Shown here: positions 8,184 to 17,533 of the stretch, piece after piece
Position numbering within the stretch: position 1 is the first letter of the stretch
Layout: each line of letters starts with the position of its first letter
From: CALJTV01 sp036821185
GTDB lineage: Bacteria > Chloroflexota > Dehalococcoidia > GIF9 > UBA5629
Assembly (NCBI GenBank): GCA_036821185.1
Contig: DAISKD010000002.1
Location: 176,410 to 240,409 of the forward strand
Direction: 5' to 3'
DNA: 64,000 bases
Position numbers and translations under genes: made by a program
The notes under the pieces: model-generated
Seen by the model: the letters and a program-made list of their open reading frames with translations, nothing else
What the model was told of the DNA's origin: nothing
The model's database searches: none

Positions 8184-9050
8184 GTGTACCGGAGGCTACT
8201 TGTACCGCTCGATGGCTCGGAACTGGCTGAGCAGGCCTTACCCTATGTGCTAAAAATTTCCCGGGGCTTTGACAGCGAGGCTGTCCTGCTCACGATCTGC
8301 CCACCGGGGGACCCACTGAAGCACGTGCTGGTAGAATATCTGGAGAAAAAAGCTGAAGGTCTCAGAGCCTCAAATGTCGAAGTGCGGACTCTGTGCATCG
8401 AGGGCGAGCCGGCCAGCTCGATACTCGACTTTGCTCTGGGGAACCAAGTTGACCTCATCTTGATTTCCACCCATGGTAAAGGTGGACTCAGCCGCTGGGC
8501 GCTAGGTAGCATTGCCACCAAGGTGGTGCAGAGGTCGCATACTCCCGTTTTTTTGGTGCGCTCCAGCGAGCGGGCTGAAACCGCAGTGAAGCTGGAAAAG
8601 ATACTGGCCACGCTGGACGGTTCCCAGTTCGCCGAAGCCATCCTTCCTCACGCGGAGGCGTTCGCCAGAGCTATGGGTGGTGAGGTCGTGCTGCTACAGG
8701 TTATCGAGCCGGTGAAAGTGCCCCAGCTGACCATGTCTGAGGACTGGGCGAAGGCGGAGAAAGACCTGGCGGACAAGCTCCAGAGGGAAGCTGAGCGTTA
8801 TCTGAACCGCAGGAAGACACTCTTGGAGGAAAAAAGAATAAAGGTCACCACCAAGCTGTTGCAGGACAGGCCTGCCGAGGCGATACTGAGGTATGCCAGC
8901 GAGAGCGATGTAGACCTGATTGCCCTGACCACGCACGGGTTCTCCGGGATCACCAAGTGGGCCTATGGCAGCGTCGCCTCCAGAGTGGTCGAAGCCTCTA
9001 CCAAGCCAGTGTTACTTGTCCGCCCGCCACTGCCGGCAGCGAAAGACTGA
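8184..9050 (+). CDS. tandem-domain universal stress protein
   Basis: Two UspA domains: MYRRLLVPLDGSELAEQAL opens the first, and the second opens near residue 135 with EKILATLDGSQFAEAIL. ATP-binding G-x2-G-x9-GS loops are visible in both: THGKGGLSRWALGSI and THGFSGITKWAYGSV. The best Shine-Dalgarno, AGGAGG, is seven bases before the GTG at 8184, giving the canonical family start; ATGs at 8166 and 8178 are in frame but badly spaced. The cation ATPase follows after 20 bases, so the pair is probably cotranscribed and related to ion or energy stress. Confidence 0.88.
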   Translation: MYRRLLVPLDGSELAEQALPYVLKISRGFDSEAVLLTICPPGDPLKHVLVEYLEKKAEGLRASNVEVRTLCIEGEPASSILDFALGNQVDLILISTHGKGGLSRWALGSIATKVVQRSHTPVFLVRSSERAETAVKLEKILATLDGSQFAEAILPHAEAFARAMGGEVVLLQVIEPVKVPQLTMSEDWAKAEKDLADKLQREAERYLNRRKTLLEEKRIKVTTKLLQDRPAEAILRYASESDVDLIALTTHGFSGITKWAYGSVASRVVEASTKPVLLVRPPLPAAKD

Positions 9051-9070
9051 GCGGTGGACGAAAAAGTACC

Positions 9071-11794
9071 GTGGAGCTGAGAAACGACTGGCACAACCTT
9101 ACGGCTGACGAGGTGCTCCACCGGCTGGGCTCGCGGCGCCACGGGCTCAGCGACGCCGAGGTTAAGGAGAGACTGCGGCAGCACGGTGCCAACGAGCTGA
9201 GACGGCGCAAAAAGACCTCGCCGGCGGTGCTTTTCTTTAGGCAGTTCCTCAGCCCGCTAATATACATACTGCTGACGGCGGCTATTATCTCTTTAGTCAC
9301 CCATCACTATATCGACGCCTATGTAATCTTTGGTATCCTTCTTGCCAATGCCACCATCGGGTTCATCCAGGAGGGGCGTGCCGAGCGGGCCATGGAGGCG
9401 CTCCTGCAAATGGCGGCACCAAGGGCAAAGGTGAGGCGGGACGGCGTGGTGAAGCAGGTCCCGGCGCGAGAGATAGTGCCCGGGGACATCGTTTTGCTCG
9501 ATATCGGCGACAGGGTACCCGCAGATGCCCGGTTGATTGAGTGTTCCAACCTTAAAGTAGACGAGGCAATCCTCACCGGTGAGTCCATGCCAGTGGACAA
9601 ACATACCCAGCCCCTGCACAGCAAAGTGGCTCTAGCTGACAGGAAGAACATAGTCCACATGAACACCGTGGTGACCTACGGCCGGGCTACGGCTGTGGTC
9701 GTCGCCACCGGTATGTCCACTGCCATCGGCACCATTGCGGGCACGCTTGAGGAGATTGAGCCGGAAAAGACGCCGTTGCAACAAAGCATAAGCCGCCTGG
9801 GACGCTTCATCATTATACTGGTGCTCAGTGCACTCATCATCCTGTTCGTGGAAGGTATCATCAGAGGGATTGACTGGACGGAGATGTTCTTCCTCGCCGT
9901 TGCTGCCGGGGTGTCGGCAATTCCTGAAGGACTGCCGGCGGTGGTCACCGTGGTCCTGGCGCTGGGTATGCAGGCGATGGCGCGGCGCAATGCCATAGTC
10001 CGTAGACTGGTGGCTGTGGAGACGCTGGGCTCAGCCACGGTTGTCTGTTCCGACAAGACGGGCACACTGACGCTGAACCAGATGACGGTGCAGCGCATAT
10101 ACTGCGGCGGGAGATGGGTCGAGGTCAGCGGTGAAGGTTATGTGCCTAAAGGCGAGTTCAGGCAGGACGGCAGAGCCATTTCACCGGGCGACTTTCCAGC
10201 GCTTGTTATGCACCTTAAGATCGGGGCACTGTGCAACGATGCCCTGTTGTCCAGGGAGGGCGAAGAAGAGTGCTGTAGCATCATCGGCGACCCAACTGAG
10301 GGGGCGTTGCTGGTGGTTGCTGCCAAGGCGGGGCTGGACAAGGAAGAACTGGAAACGAGGCAGCCCCGCCTCGATGAAATACCGTTTCAAAGTGAGAAAC
10401 AGTACATGGTCACCGTCCACCCCGATGGCGGCGGCAAGATAGCCTTTGTCAAAGGGGCGCCGGAAAAATTGCTCTCCATGAGCGCTGTCATCCTCACTGA
10501 ACAGGGCAACGAGGTGCCGCTGGATCAGGAGCACGTTGACGCCATCAGGCAAGCCCAGGAGACGATGGCACAGCAGGCCCTGAGGGTTATCGGCACTGCT
10601 TATGCCAGGCTCCCCGTCGAGGCGGTGGAGCTCACCGAAAGCACGGTGGCGGGGAGACTGGTGTTTGTGGGGCTTTCAGGGATGGCTGACCCGCCGCGCC
10701 ATGAAGCCAAGGAGGCCGTCAGACTGTGCCACCAGGCGGGGATACAGGTAAAGATGATAACCGGAGACCACAAACTGACTGCCGAGGCCATCGCCCGTCA
10801 GCTCGGGCTCGGCGAGGGCAGGACGGTCACCGGCGCCGAGCTTCAGGCGATGGACGATGACACGCTTGCCCGGGAGATAGAAAACATCTCCGTGTTTGCT
10901 CGCATTGAACCTATCCAGAAGTTAAGGATAGTCAGAGCGCTGAAAAGCCGCGGGCATGTGGTTGCCATGACCGGGGACGGCGTTAACGATGCGCCGGCGC
11001 TTAAGGCGGCGGACATAGGTGTAGCCATGGGGATCACCGGTACCGATGTCTCCAAAGAGGCGAGCGACATAGTGCTGGCTGACGACAACTTCGCCTCGGT
11101 GGTGGCGGCTGTGGAGGAGGGGCGCAGCATTTTCAACCGCTTGCGCAACGTGGTCTTCTATCTATTGAGCTCCAACTTTGGCGAGCTATTGGGCCTGATC
11201 CTCTGTGTCCTCTTAATAGGCAAAGCGCCCTTGCTAGCGCTCCAGATAATCTGGATAAACCTGGTCACGGATGGCGCCGCTGCCATCCCTCTGGGTATGG
11301 AGGGGAAGGTGGGCGATGAACTCAAACAGCCGCCGCGCCACCCCAGGGTCGGCCTCCTTTTCCCCGGGCTGCTGCTTCGGGTCACCTTTCTGGCTACCTT
11401 GATGAGCCTGGGGATATTCTTCGTCTTCTCCTGGGCGCAGGTGAGGATGGACCTTGGTGCGGCGCGTACAGTCACTTTCTGTGCTGTTGCCGTCATGGAA
11501 TGGTTCAAGGCATTTCTTGCCCGCTCGGACGAACACACTGCTTTCGAACTTGGTATCCGCCGCAACCGCTGGTTGCCGGTTACCATTGGCGCGGCAGTGC
11601 TGCTCCAGATGGCGGTGGTCTATCTGCCTTTCATGCAGGTGGCTTTTGGCACCGTTCCGATAGGAGCGCGGGAGTGGGGGGTCGCCATCGCTGCCGGCGC
11701 TAGCTTGTTCGCCGTCGAAGAGCTGCGCAAAGTCTTCCTACCACGACTGTTCAGCCTGGGCAAGTGGCAGCCGGTATCACGGAAGTCGGGCTAG
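9071..11794 (+). CDS. P2-type cation-transporting ATPase
   Basis: Membrane pump of about 907 residues that uses ATP to export a cation. Order: cation-ATPase N-domain (LTADEVLHRLGSRRHGLS), first two helices, actuator domain with LTGES, the M4 motif PEGLPAVVTVVLALG, the phosphorylation site DKTGTLT (Asp328), KGAPE, the hinge TGDGVNDAPALK and four C-terminal helices. PEGLPA in M4 and the layout fit the Ca2+/Na+/H+ P2 class (PacL/SERCA-like), not heavy-metal pumps; there is no N-terminal CxxC domain. I start at GTG 9071, because the longer frame begins inside the universal stress gene. Ion specificity is not settled by sequence. Confidence 0.92.
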   Translation: MELRNDWHNLTADEVLHRLGSRRHGLSDAEVKERLRQHGANELRRRKKTSPAVLFFRQFLSPLIYILLTAAIISLVTHHYIDAYVIFGILLANATIGFIQEGRAERAMEALLQMAAPRAKVRRDGVVKQVPAREIVPGDIVLLDIGDRVPADARLIECSNLKVDEAILTGESMPVDKHTQPLHSKVALADRKNIVHMNTVVTYGRATAVVVATGMSTAIGTIAGTLEEIEPEKTPLQQSISRLGRFIIILVLSALIILFVEGIIRGIDWTEMFFLAVAAGVSAIPEGLPAVVTVVLALGMQAMARRNAIVRRLVAVETLGSATVVCSDKTGTLTLNQMTVQRIYCGGRWVEVSGEGYVPKGEFRQDGRAISPGDFPALVMHLKIGALCNDALLSREGEEECCSIIGDPTEGALLVVAAKAGLDKEELETRQPRLDEIPFQSEKQYMVTVHPDGGGKIAFVKGAPEKLLSMSAVILTEQGNEVPLDQEHVDAIRQAQETMAQQALRVIGTAYARLPVEAVELTESTVAGRLVFVGLSGMADPPRHEAKEAVRLCHQAGIQVKMITGDHKLTAEAIARQLGLGEGRTVTGAELQAMDDDTLAREIENISVFARIEPIQKLRIVRALKSRGHVVAMTGDGVNDAPALKAADIGVAMGITGTDVSKEASDIVLADDNFASVVAAVEEGRSIFNRLRNVVFYLLSSNFGELLGLILCVLLIGKAPLLALQIIWINLVTDGAAAIPLGMEGKVGDELKQPPRHPRVGLLFPGLLLRVTFLATLMSLGIFFVFSWAQVRMDLGAARTVTFCAVAVMEWFKAFLARSDEHTAFELGIRRNRWLPVTIGAAVLLQMAVVYLPFMQVAFGTVPIGAREWGVAIAAGASLFAVEELRKVFLPRLFSLGKWQPVSRKSG

Positions 11795-11917
11795 TTTTTA
11801 AGTACCGACAACCGAGTCGTATGTTCCGTTGTGAAAGTGGTGCGGCGGGTTGCAGAGAAAGGGACAGCGCCGTAAAATGACTGATGGCGTTTAGATATTT
11901 GAACAGGGGGGTCGGTC

Positions 11918-12874
11918 GTGAACCCTTACAGGTACCAGCGTGTCGAGCCCAAGTTCAACCTGAAGCTACTCAGGGCGAATTCTAAATGGTCGCAGTATGC
12001 CGTTGAGTTCTCCAGCGCTCACCCCCTGGGGTACGAGACAAGCGATGTTGCTTATGGTGAGTACTTCCAGCCAGTGGGTGTGGAGCAGGCGCCGCTGGCA
12101 ATACTGGTGCATGGCTGGGGGGAGCGGGGGGCAGTGCCCTGCCAGCTTATGGCACCTTCCCTGGTGAAGAACGGCATCGCCTGCTTCATCCTCTATTTAG
12201 TGTTCCACTCCAGCCGGATGCCCGAAGCGATGAAACAGCGTGCACCCAACCTCACTCCCGAAGAGTGGTATGAAGGCTACCGTGCCTCGGTTATCGAGAT
12301 ACGGCAGATTGTGGACTGGGCGGCTACCAGACCGGAGATAGACCAAAGTAGGGTGGGCGTTGTCGGCGTGAGCATGGGGGGGTTCATCTCGGCAATAACC
12401 ATGGGGGTCGATGAGCGGCTGGGGGCTGGCGTATTCATCATATCAGGCGGAAACTCCGCCAGGATGACCTGGGAGAGCCGTCGTTCCGTGGTGGAAAGGC
12501 GCTGTCTTTGTAGCGAGGAGGAGTGCTACCAGTTACGGCGGGAAGTCTACCCGCAGTATGTCGCCAAGGTTATCAGGCAGGGGCTGGACAACGTGAGCCC
12601 GCCGATGCGGTGTTTTCTCACCGACCCGCTGACCTACGCGCCGCTTTTGCGCCAGCGCCCAATTTTGATGATAAATGCGCTCTGGGACGAGGCTATCCCC
12701 AAGGGCGCCACCCTTGATTTCTGGGAGGCGTGCGGCCAGCCACCCATCGTGTGGCTACCGGGCACTCATATCAGCGTATGGTTGTGGTACCCGCTCATCC
12801 TGCGCAGGACGCTGGGCTTTCTAAACTCGACCCTGGCAACCCAGAAGTCGGCCTTGAAACCGGCTGGTGTCTAA
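11918..12874 (+). CDS. alpha/beta hydrolase
   Basis: Cytoplasmic hydrolase of 318 residues without a signal peptide. The oxyanion loop is VHGWGERG, the nucleophile elbow is GVSMGG with Ser152, and a late acid/His pair is plausible at ALWDEAIP and PGTHISVW. It resembles dienelactone-hydrolase/acyl-peptidase-type enzymes; the substrate is unknown. It has a GTG start preceded by AGGGGGGTC. It is followed by the first of two CoA-ligase genes, and the gap carries no clear terminator, so it may be expressed with them. Confidence 0.82.
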   Translation: MNPYRYQRVEPKFNLKLLRANSKWSQYAVEFSSAHPLGYETSDVAYGEYFQPVGVEQAPLAILVHGWGERGAVPCQLMAPSLVKNGIACFILYLVFHSSRMPEAMKQRAPNLTPEEWYEGYRASVIEIRQIVDWAATRPEIDQSRVGVVGVSMGGFISAITMGVDERLGAGVFIISGGNSARMTWESRRSVVERRCLCSEEECYQLRREVYPQYVAKVIRQGLDNVSPPMRCFLTDPLTYAPLLRQRPILMINALWDEAIPKGATLDFWEACGQPPIVWLPGTHISVWLWYPLILRRTLGFLNSTLATQKSALKPAGV

Positions 12875-12953
12875 AGATTTGCCGCATATTCTGTCGGACT
12901 GATACAATAAGGCGTTCCCTGTTGCAGTAAACCAGTAAGTTCGGAAGGCAATC

Positions 12954-14426
12954 ATGAGCACGCAGTCCAAACAACTTATGGCGCAGTTGAAGGTGTTGTT
13001 TGAGCCCACCTCTGTGGCGGTGGCCGGTGCCTCCAACGACCCCTCAAAATGGGGTTTCCGTATTTTCTCCAATATCGTTAGCGGCGGTTTCCAGGGCAGT
13101 ATCTATGCGGTCAACCCTAACGTCCCTGAAGTGCTCAATATGAAGACCTATCCGCGGGTGACGGACATACCCGGAAGGGTTGACCTGGTGGTCATCGTGG
13201 TACCCCCACCCAGCGTCCCCCCGGTGATGCGCGACTGCGCTGCCAAGGGGGTACCGGCCGTAGTGGTGATCACCGCCGGCTTTGCTGAGGTCGGTGGTGA
13301 AGGTGCCAGGCTGGAGCAAGAGATCACGGAAATCGCTCGCAGCGGTGGCATAAGGTTTGTGGGACCTAACTGTTTCGGCATCATCAACCCGCACCACAAG
13401 CTTTACACCCAGATGCCCCCGGTGTTTCCGCCGCCGGGCCCTTTTGGCGTCATCTCCCAGAGCGGCAACATCATTGGCACCATCGCCAGAGTGCTCATAC
13501 AGAGGGCTTATGGCTGTTCAAAATGCGTCAGCATCGGCAATCAGGCTGACCTCACCGCCGAGGACTACCTTGAATATTTCGCTCAGGACCCTCTGAGCAA
13601 AGTCATCCTGTGCTATATTGAGGGCTTTAAGGACGGGGCCCGTTTCTTCAGAGTGGCAAAGGAGGTGAGCAAAAAGAAGCCTATCATCCTGCTCAAGGCT
13701 GGACACACACCGGCTGGCGCCCGGGCGGCGCAGTCCCATACAGCTTCTCTCGCCGGGTCCGGCGCGGTGATCGACGCTATGTGCAAACAGGCCGGTGTTA
13801 TCAGGGTGAAGAGCCTGGACGAGCTGGTAGATGTGGGCATTGCCTTCCTGCGTCAGCCGCTGCCCAAGGGACGCAGGGTAGGTGTGGTCACCGCGGGAGG
13901 TGGCTGGGGTGTGCTGGCAGCGGATGCCTGTGCCGAAGCAGGCCTCGAGGTGGTCGCCCTGCCACAAGAGACATTGCAGGAGCTGGATAGCTTCATGCCA
14001 CCCTGGTGGAGCCGTGGCAACCCTGTGGACCTGGTGGCGGGTACCTCGGGTGACAACCTGTTCCGGGCGGTGGAGACGGTGTTACGCTGCCCGGTTGTGG
14101 ATGGAGTCATAATGCTGGGGCTGATGCCGGTGATGAACCCGGGGCAGTTCGGTCGTCGTTCTGAAGGCGATGACAAAGACCAGGTAAGGGATGCCATGGT
14201 CACCGGAGCAGCCCAGACTATCGATAGGTTGATTGAAATGAGTGACCGCTATGGTAAGCCCCTGATAATTGCCTCCGAGCCGCTGGGTTTTGGCTCGGCG
14301 GTGAACCGTAGAATAGCCCATGCCATAGCCGACCGGCACACGGTGTGCTATGAGATGCCGCATCAGGCGGCTGAGGTATTTGCCAGACTGGTCCAATATG
14401 GCGAATACCGACGACAGGAGGAGTAG
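12954..14426 (+). CDS. NDP-forming acyl-CoA synthetase, alpha-type subunit (copy 1)
   Basis: 490 residues with the domain order of acetyl/acyl-CoA synthetase (ADP-forming) alpha chains: a CoA-binding Rossmann domain (VAVAGASNDPSKWG near residue 22), a succinyl-CoA-ligase-like domain (GVISQSGNIIG) and the phosphohistidine loop ARAAQSHTASLAGSG, whose His should carry phosphate. The ATP-grasp beta domain is absent from this protein and from the window, so the partner must be elsewhere. The enzyme family couples acyl-CoA breakdown to ATP synthesis or activates acids. A close paralogue follows at 14806 and a divergent one lies at 43994. Confidence 0.85.
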   Translation: MSTQSKQLMAQLKVLFEPTSVAVAGASNDPSKWGFRIFSNIVSGGFQGSIYAVNPNVPEVLNMKTYPRVTDIPGRVDLVVIVVPPPSVPPVMRDCAAKGVPAVVVITAGFAEVGGEGARLEQEITEIARSGGIRFVGPNCFGIINPHHKLYTQMPPVFPPPGPFGVISQSGNIIGTIARVLIQRAYGCSKCVSIGNQADLTAEDYLEYFAQDPLSKVILCYIEGFKDGARFFRVAKEVSKKKPIILLKAGHTPAGARAAQSHTASLAGSGAVIDAMCKQAGVIRVKSLDELVDVGIAFLRQPLPKGRRVGVVTAGGGWGVLAADACAEAGLEVVALPQETLQELDSFMPPWWSRGNPVDLVAGTSGDNLFRAVETVLRCPVVDGVIMLGLMPVMNPGQFGRRSEGDDKDQVRDAMVTGAAQTIDRLIEMSDRYGKPLIIASEPLGFGSAVNRRIAHAIADRHTVCYEMPHQAAEVFARLVQYGEYRRQEE

Positions 14427-14520
14427 TCTCCTCAAGGTTGTCCCGGCGCGCTCCACATTGACACGATGGGTTTCCCACCACCGTGCGCATTGGGGGAATT
14501 CAGGTCGAAAGGCTGTTGAG

Positions 14521-14751
14521 CTGGTCCAAACAGATCGGTGACACCGATGTCTAGCTTACCCTCACCCTGACCCTCTCCCTCAAAGAGAGGGGAAAAATAA
14601 AAAGGGAGAGGGCAAGAGGAGGAGAAAGGGAGAGGGTAAAACAAGCGGAGAGGGAGCCTGCTGTTCTGGCCTCATGACCGAAGACTAAAGTGTCACTGAT
14701 CTACTGGACGAGTACAGCTGTTTGTTCTGTCACCCATCTGGCTGGTAAAAT
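14521..14751 (+). repeat. dispersed repeat copy 1 with palindrome, CT-rich hairpins and promoter end
   Basis: This intergenic block shares its left end with a second copy at 18339, including the perfect 15-base palindrome ATCGGTGACACCGAT (14534-14548). It then carries the CCCTCACCCT-GACCCTCTCC tract, several AGGGAGAGGG hairpin arms, and a right end CTGGACGAGTACA also found in copy 2. The right end supplies TTGTTC (14722-14727), 18 bases, then TAAAAT (14746-14751), a promoter-like arrangement just upstream of the gene at 14806. Copy 1 is about 100 bases longer internally than copy 2. Confidence 0.75.
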
Positions 14752-14805
14752 AGGGGATGCTTTTTCTTATTTCTAAGCGGACGGAAGTCCCAAAGGAGCA
14801 ATAAT

Positions 14806-16275
14806 ATGTGCACCGAAGTGAAAACGTCTTACATGAGATTGTTATTTGAACCGTCTTCGGTGGCGGTAGTTGGCGCCTCCAATGACCAATCAAAATGGGG
14901 CTACCGGGTTATGTCCAATATTTTGAAGGGAGGTTTTGAAGGCAGGGTTTACCCGGTGAATCCGGGCAGCACCGAAGTGTTGGGGGTGAAGTCCTATGTA
15001 CGGGTGGTGGATATACCGGAGGTGCCCGACCTGGTGGTCATTGTGGTGCCGCCGCCGGCGGTGCCCGGGGTGATGCGCGATTGCGCTGCTAAGGGAGTGA
15101 AGGCCGCTGTGGTGATCACTGCCGGCTTTGCTGAGATCGGTGGCGAGGGCGCAAGGCTTCAGCAGGAGATAGTGGAAATAGCCCGGAGCGCCGGCATACG
15201 GTTTGTCGGCCCTAACTGTCTTGGCATCATGAACCCTTCACACAAGCTCCACCCGCAGATGCCTGCAGAATTTGCCCGACCCGGCCCTCTGGCTATCATT
15301 TCACAGAGCGGGAACATCATGAACACCCTTTCCCGGATGATAGACGGCATGGGCTACGGTCTGTCAAAGGCTGTCAGCATCGGCAATCAGGCCGATATCC
15401 GTGCCGAGGACTACCTGGAGTATTTTGCTGAGGACCCCCAGACCAGGGTGATCCTTAGTTACATCGAAGGCTTTAAGGACGGGGCCCGCTTCTTCAGGAT
15501 AGCCAAAGAGGTGAGCAAAAGGAAGCCGATCGTCTTGCTCAAAGCTGGCGAGACGCCTGCCGGCGCCAGGGCTGCCCATTCACACACCGCCTCGCTGGCT
15601 GTGCCGGATGCCATCATCCGGGCAATGTGCCGGCAGGCGGGCATCGTAAGGGTGAGTACCCTGGATGAGCTGGTGGACACGGGGATAGCCTTTTTGAGGC
15701 AACCGCTGCCCCGCGGGCGGAGGGTGGCCATAATCACCGGAGGCGGTGGCTGGGGCGTGCTGACCGCTGACGCCTGTGCCAAGCTGGGGCTAGATGTGGT
15801 CATTTTACCCCCGGAGACTATAAAAGAGCTGGATGCCTTTATGCCAGCCTGGTGGAACCGCGGCAATCCGGTGGACTTCGTTGGGGGGACGCCGCGGGAG
15901 AACAACCTTAAGGTGCTGGAAATTCTGCTTCGTTGCCCCGTGGTGGACGGCATCATCACGTTGGGGCTGATGCCGCCCCTGCGGCGCGACCAGATGGCTG
16001 CCTTTTTTAACGTCGGCCGGGATGTGCAAGTGAGCAAGGAGTTCGTCACCTCCATACTAGGTTCCATGCTAGACGCAGTGAACGGGCTAAGCGACCAGTA
16101 TGGTAAGCCGGTGGTCATCGCCTGGAGGCAGGCAGACTTCGGCGGACTGGCTGCCGAGGAGGTGACCCGTATCCTTGCTGAAAGAAACTCAATATGTTAT
16201 GAACTGCCGCATCAGGCCGCAGAGGTCTTCGCCAGGCTGGTGGAATATGGCGAGTACCGGCATCGGGAGGAGTAA
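14806..16275 (+). CDS. NDP-forming acyl-CoA synthetase, alpha-type subunit (copy 2)
   Basis: 489 residues and clearly paralogous to the gene at 12954 over its whole length: VAVVGASNDQSKWGYRVMSN, LAIISQSGNIMN, and the phosphohistidine loop ARAAHSHTASLA. It lacks an ATP-grasp domain, so it needs a separate beta subunit. AAAGGAG stands eight bases before the ATG. Unlike copy 1 it has its own candidate promoter, inside the dispersed repeat, which suggests independent expression. The following flavoprotein gene begins 21 bases after the stop. Substrate range cannot be read; the two copies differ most in the C-terminal third, which could change acid preference. Confidence 0.85.
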   Translation: MCTEVKTSYMRLLFEPSSVAVVGASNDQSKWGYRVMSNILKGGFEGRVYPVNPGSTEVLGVKSYVRVVDIPEVPDLVVIVVPPPAVPGVMRDCAAKGVKAAVVITAGFAEIGGEGARLQQEIVEIARSAGIRFVGPNCLGIMNPSHKLHPQMPAEFARPGPLAIISQSGNIMNTLSRMIDGMGYGLSKAVSIGNQADIRAEDYLEYFAEDPQTRVILSYIEGFKDGARFFRIAKEVSKRKPIVLLKAGETPAGARAAHSHTASLAVPDAIIRAMCRQAGIVRVSTLDELVDTGIAFLRQPLPRGRRVAIITGGGGWGVLTADACAKLGLDVVILPPETIKELDAFMPAWWNRGNPVDFVGGTPRENNLKVLEILLRCPVVDGIITLGLMPPLRRDQMAAFFNVGRDVQVSKEFVTSILGSMLDAVNGLSDQYGKPVVIAWRQADFGGLAAEEVTRILAERNSICYELPHQAAEVFARLVEYGEYRHREE

Positions 16276-16296
16276 TGGTGCCCGAACGGGCGGGGT

Positions 16297-17463
16297 ATGT
16301 TCTATGACGTTGTTATAGTCGGTGCCGGGCCGTCGGGCAGCTATCTTGCGCTCAGCCTGGCCAGGCGCGGTTACCAGGTGCTGGTGATGGAGAAGAAAGC
16401 TGCACCTGGCACAGGCATCTGCTGTACCGGTATAGTCAGCCAGCAATGTGTTGGACTACTTGAGGTCCCTCCAGACCTGGTAATAACGCCAATAAGTTCT
16501 GTCAGAGTCATATCACCCTCGGGCAGACCGTTCACCCTGCAGCGTAACGATGCCATCGCCTGCGTGGTCGACCGCCCCGCTCTGGACAAGTTGCTGGCGG
16601 AGCGCGCCCGGGCAGCCGGCGTGTCCTATGCGTTCTGTACCCGCGTCAGCGGAATTGCGGTCGAGGAGGGGGGCGTTAGCGTCAGGGCTGAGTGCGCTGG
16701 TGAGGACAGGACCTGTCAGTGCTCCATCCTGGTCATCGCCAGTGGCTTCGGCTCATCATTGCCGATGAGGCTGGGGCTGGGTGGGATAGCCGATTTTACC
16801 GTCGGCGCCCAGGTGGAGGTGCAGACGGGCACCGACGAGTTGGAACTCTACCTGGACCAGGAAACAACGCCGGGTAGCTTTGCCTGGCTTGTGCCCATTG
16901 GGGGAGGGCGTGGGCTGGTGGGGCTGATGACCCGTCGCCATCCTAAGCAGCGGCTGAGCAGGCTGCTCTCCCGGCTCCAGACAAAGGGCAAAATAGTCCC
17001 GGCGCAGTCCCAGCCAAAATGCGGGCCCATCCCCCTTCGTCCTCTGACAAGGACCTTTGGCAACCGTGTACTGGTGGTGGGCGAGGCTGCTGGCCAGGTG
17101 AAACCGCTGACCGGCGGTGGCATCTATTACGGAGCGCTGTGCGCTGGCATCGCTGCAGAAGTCGTGGACCGGGCATTTCGCCGCGGTGACTTCTCTGAAG
17201 GTACACTGTCTTCTTATCAGCGGGGGTGGCAGGAGGTGCTGGGCGCTGAGCTCAGGGTCGGCTATCTATTCCAGCGTATCTATCGCAACCTGGACAATAA
17301 ACAGGTCGATTTTCTCCACAGTCTGGCCGCCCGCTGTGGCATCGCCGACTTTGTGCGAGGTGCCGAGCCACGGTACTTCGATTATCATTCCAGGGCCGCT
17401 TTTGGGGCGGCGAAACATTTTGCCCGCTCCCTTCTTTTGGGTCTTGTGGGAATGGGCAGATAG
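16297..17463 (+). CDS. geranylgeranyl-reductase-family FAD oxidoreductase
   Basis: Flavoprotein of 388 residues. The N-terminal FAD-binding motif is VVIVGAGPSGSYLAL, an acidic end of the second strand is VMEKK, and a CCTG motif follows near residue 45, as in digeranylgeranylglycerophospholipid reductases. Later come VLVVGEAAGQVKPLTGGGIYYG (the GD-type ribose-binding region, here GEAAG) and a helical C-terminus. The family saturates isoprenoid chains at membranes. Its neighbour uppS makes polyprenyl diphosphate, so polyprenol or quinone side-chain reduction is a reasonable inference, but related enzymes oxidise other substrates. Confidence 0.78.
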   Translation: MFYDVVIVGAGPSGSYLALSLARRGYQVLVMEKKAAPGTGICCTGIVSQQCVGLLEVPPDLVITPISSVRVISPSGRPFTLQRNDAIACVVDRPALDKLLAERARAAGVSYAFCTRVSGIAVEEGGVSVRAECAGEDRTCQCSILVIASGFGSSLPMRLGLGGIADFTVGAQVEVQTGTDELELYLDQETTPGSFAWLVPIGGGRGLVGLMTRRHPKQRLSRLLSRLQTKGKIVPAQSQPKCGPIPLRPLTRTFGNRVLVVGEAAGQVKPLTGGGIYYGALCAGIAAEVVDRAFRRGDFSEGTLSSYQRGWQEVLGAELRVGYLFQRIYRNLDNKQVDFLHSLAARCGIADFVRGAEPRYFDYHSRAAFGAAKHFARSLLLGLVGMGR

Positions 17464-17533
17464 CCCGGAGAAAGAGGCTCTTGCTTTGGTAAAGGCACAC
17501 CCAATTTGCCCTGGGCCGCCGTAAGGGTTAGAA

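Noticed and set aside
8957..9070. N-terminal extension of the cation ATPase
   Set aside because: It overlaps the end of the universal stress gene and has no resemblance to the ATPase N-domain, which begins right after GTG 9071.
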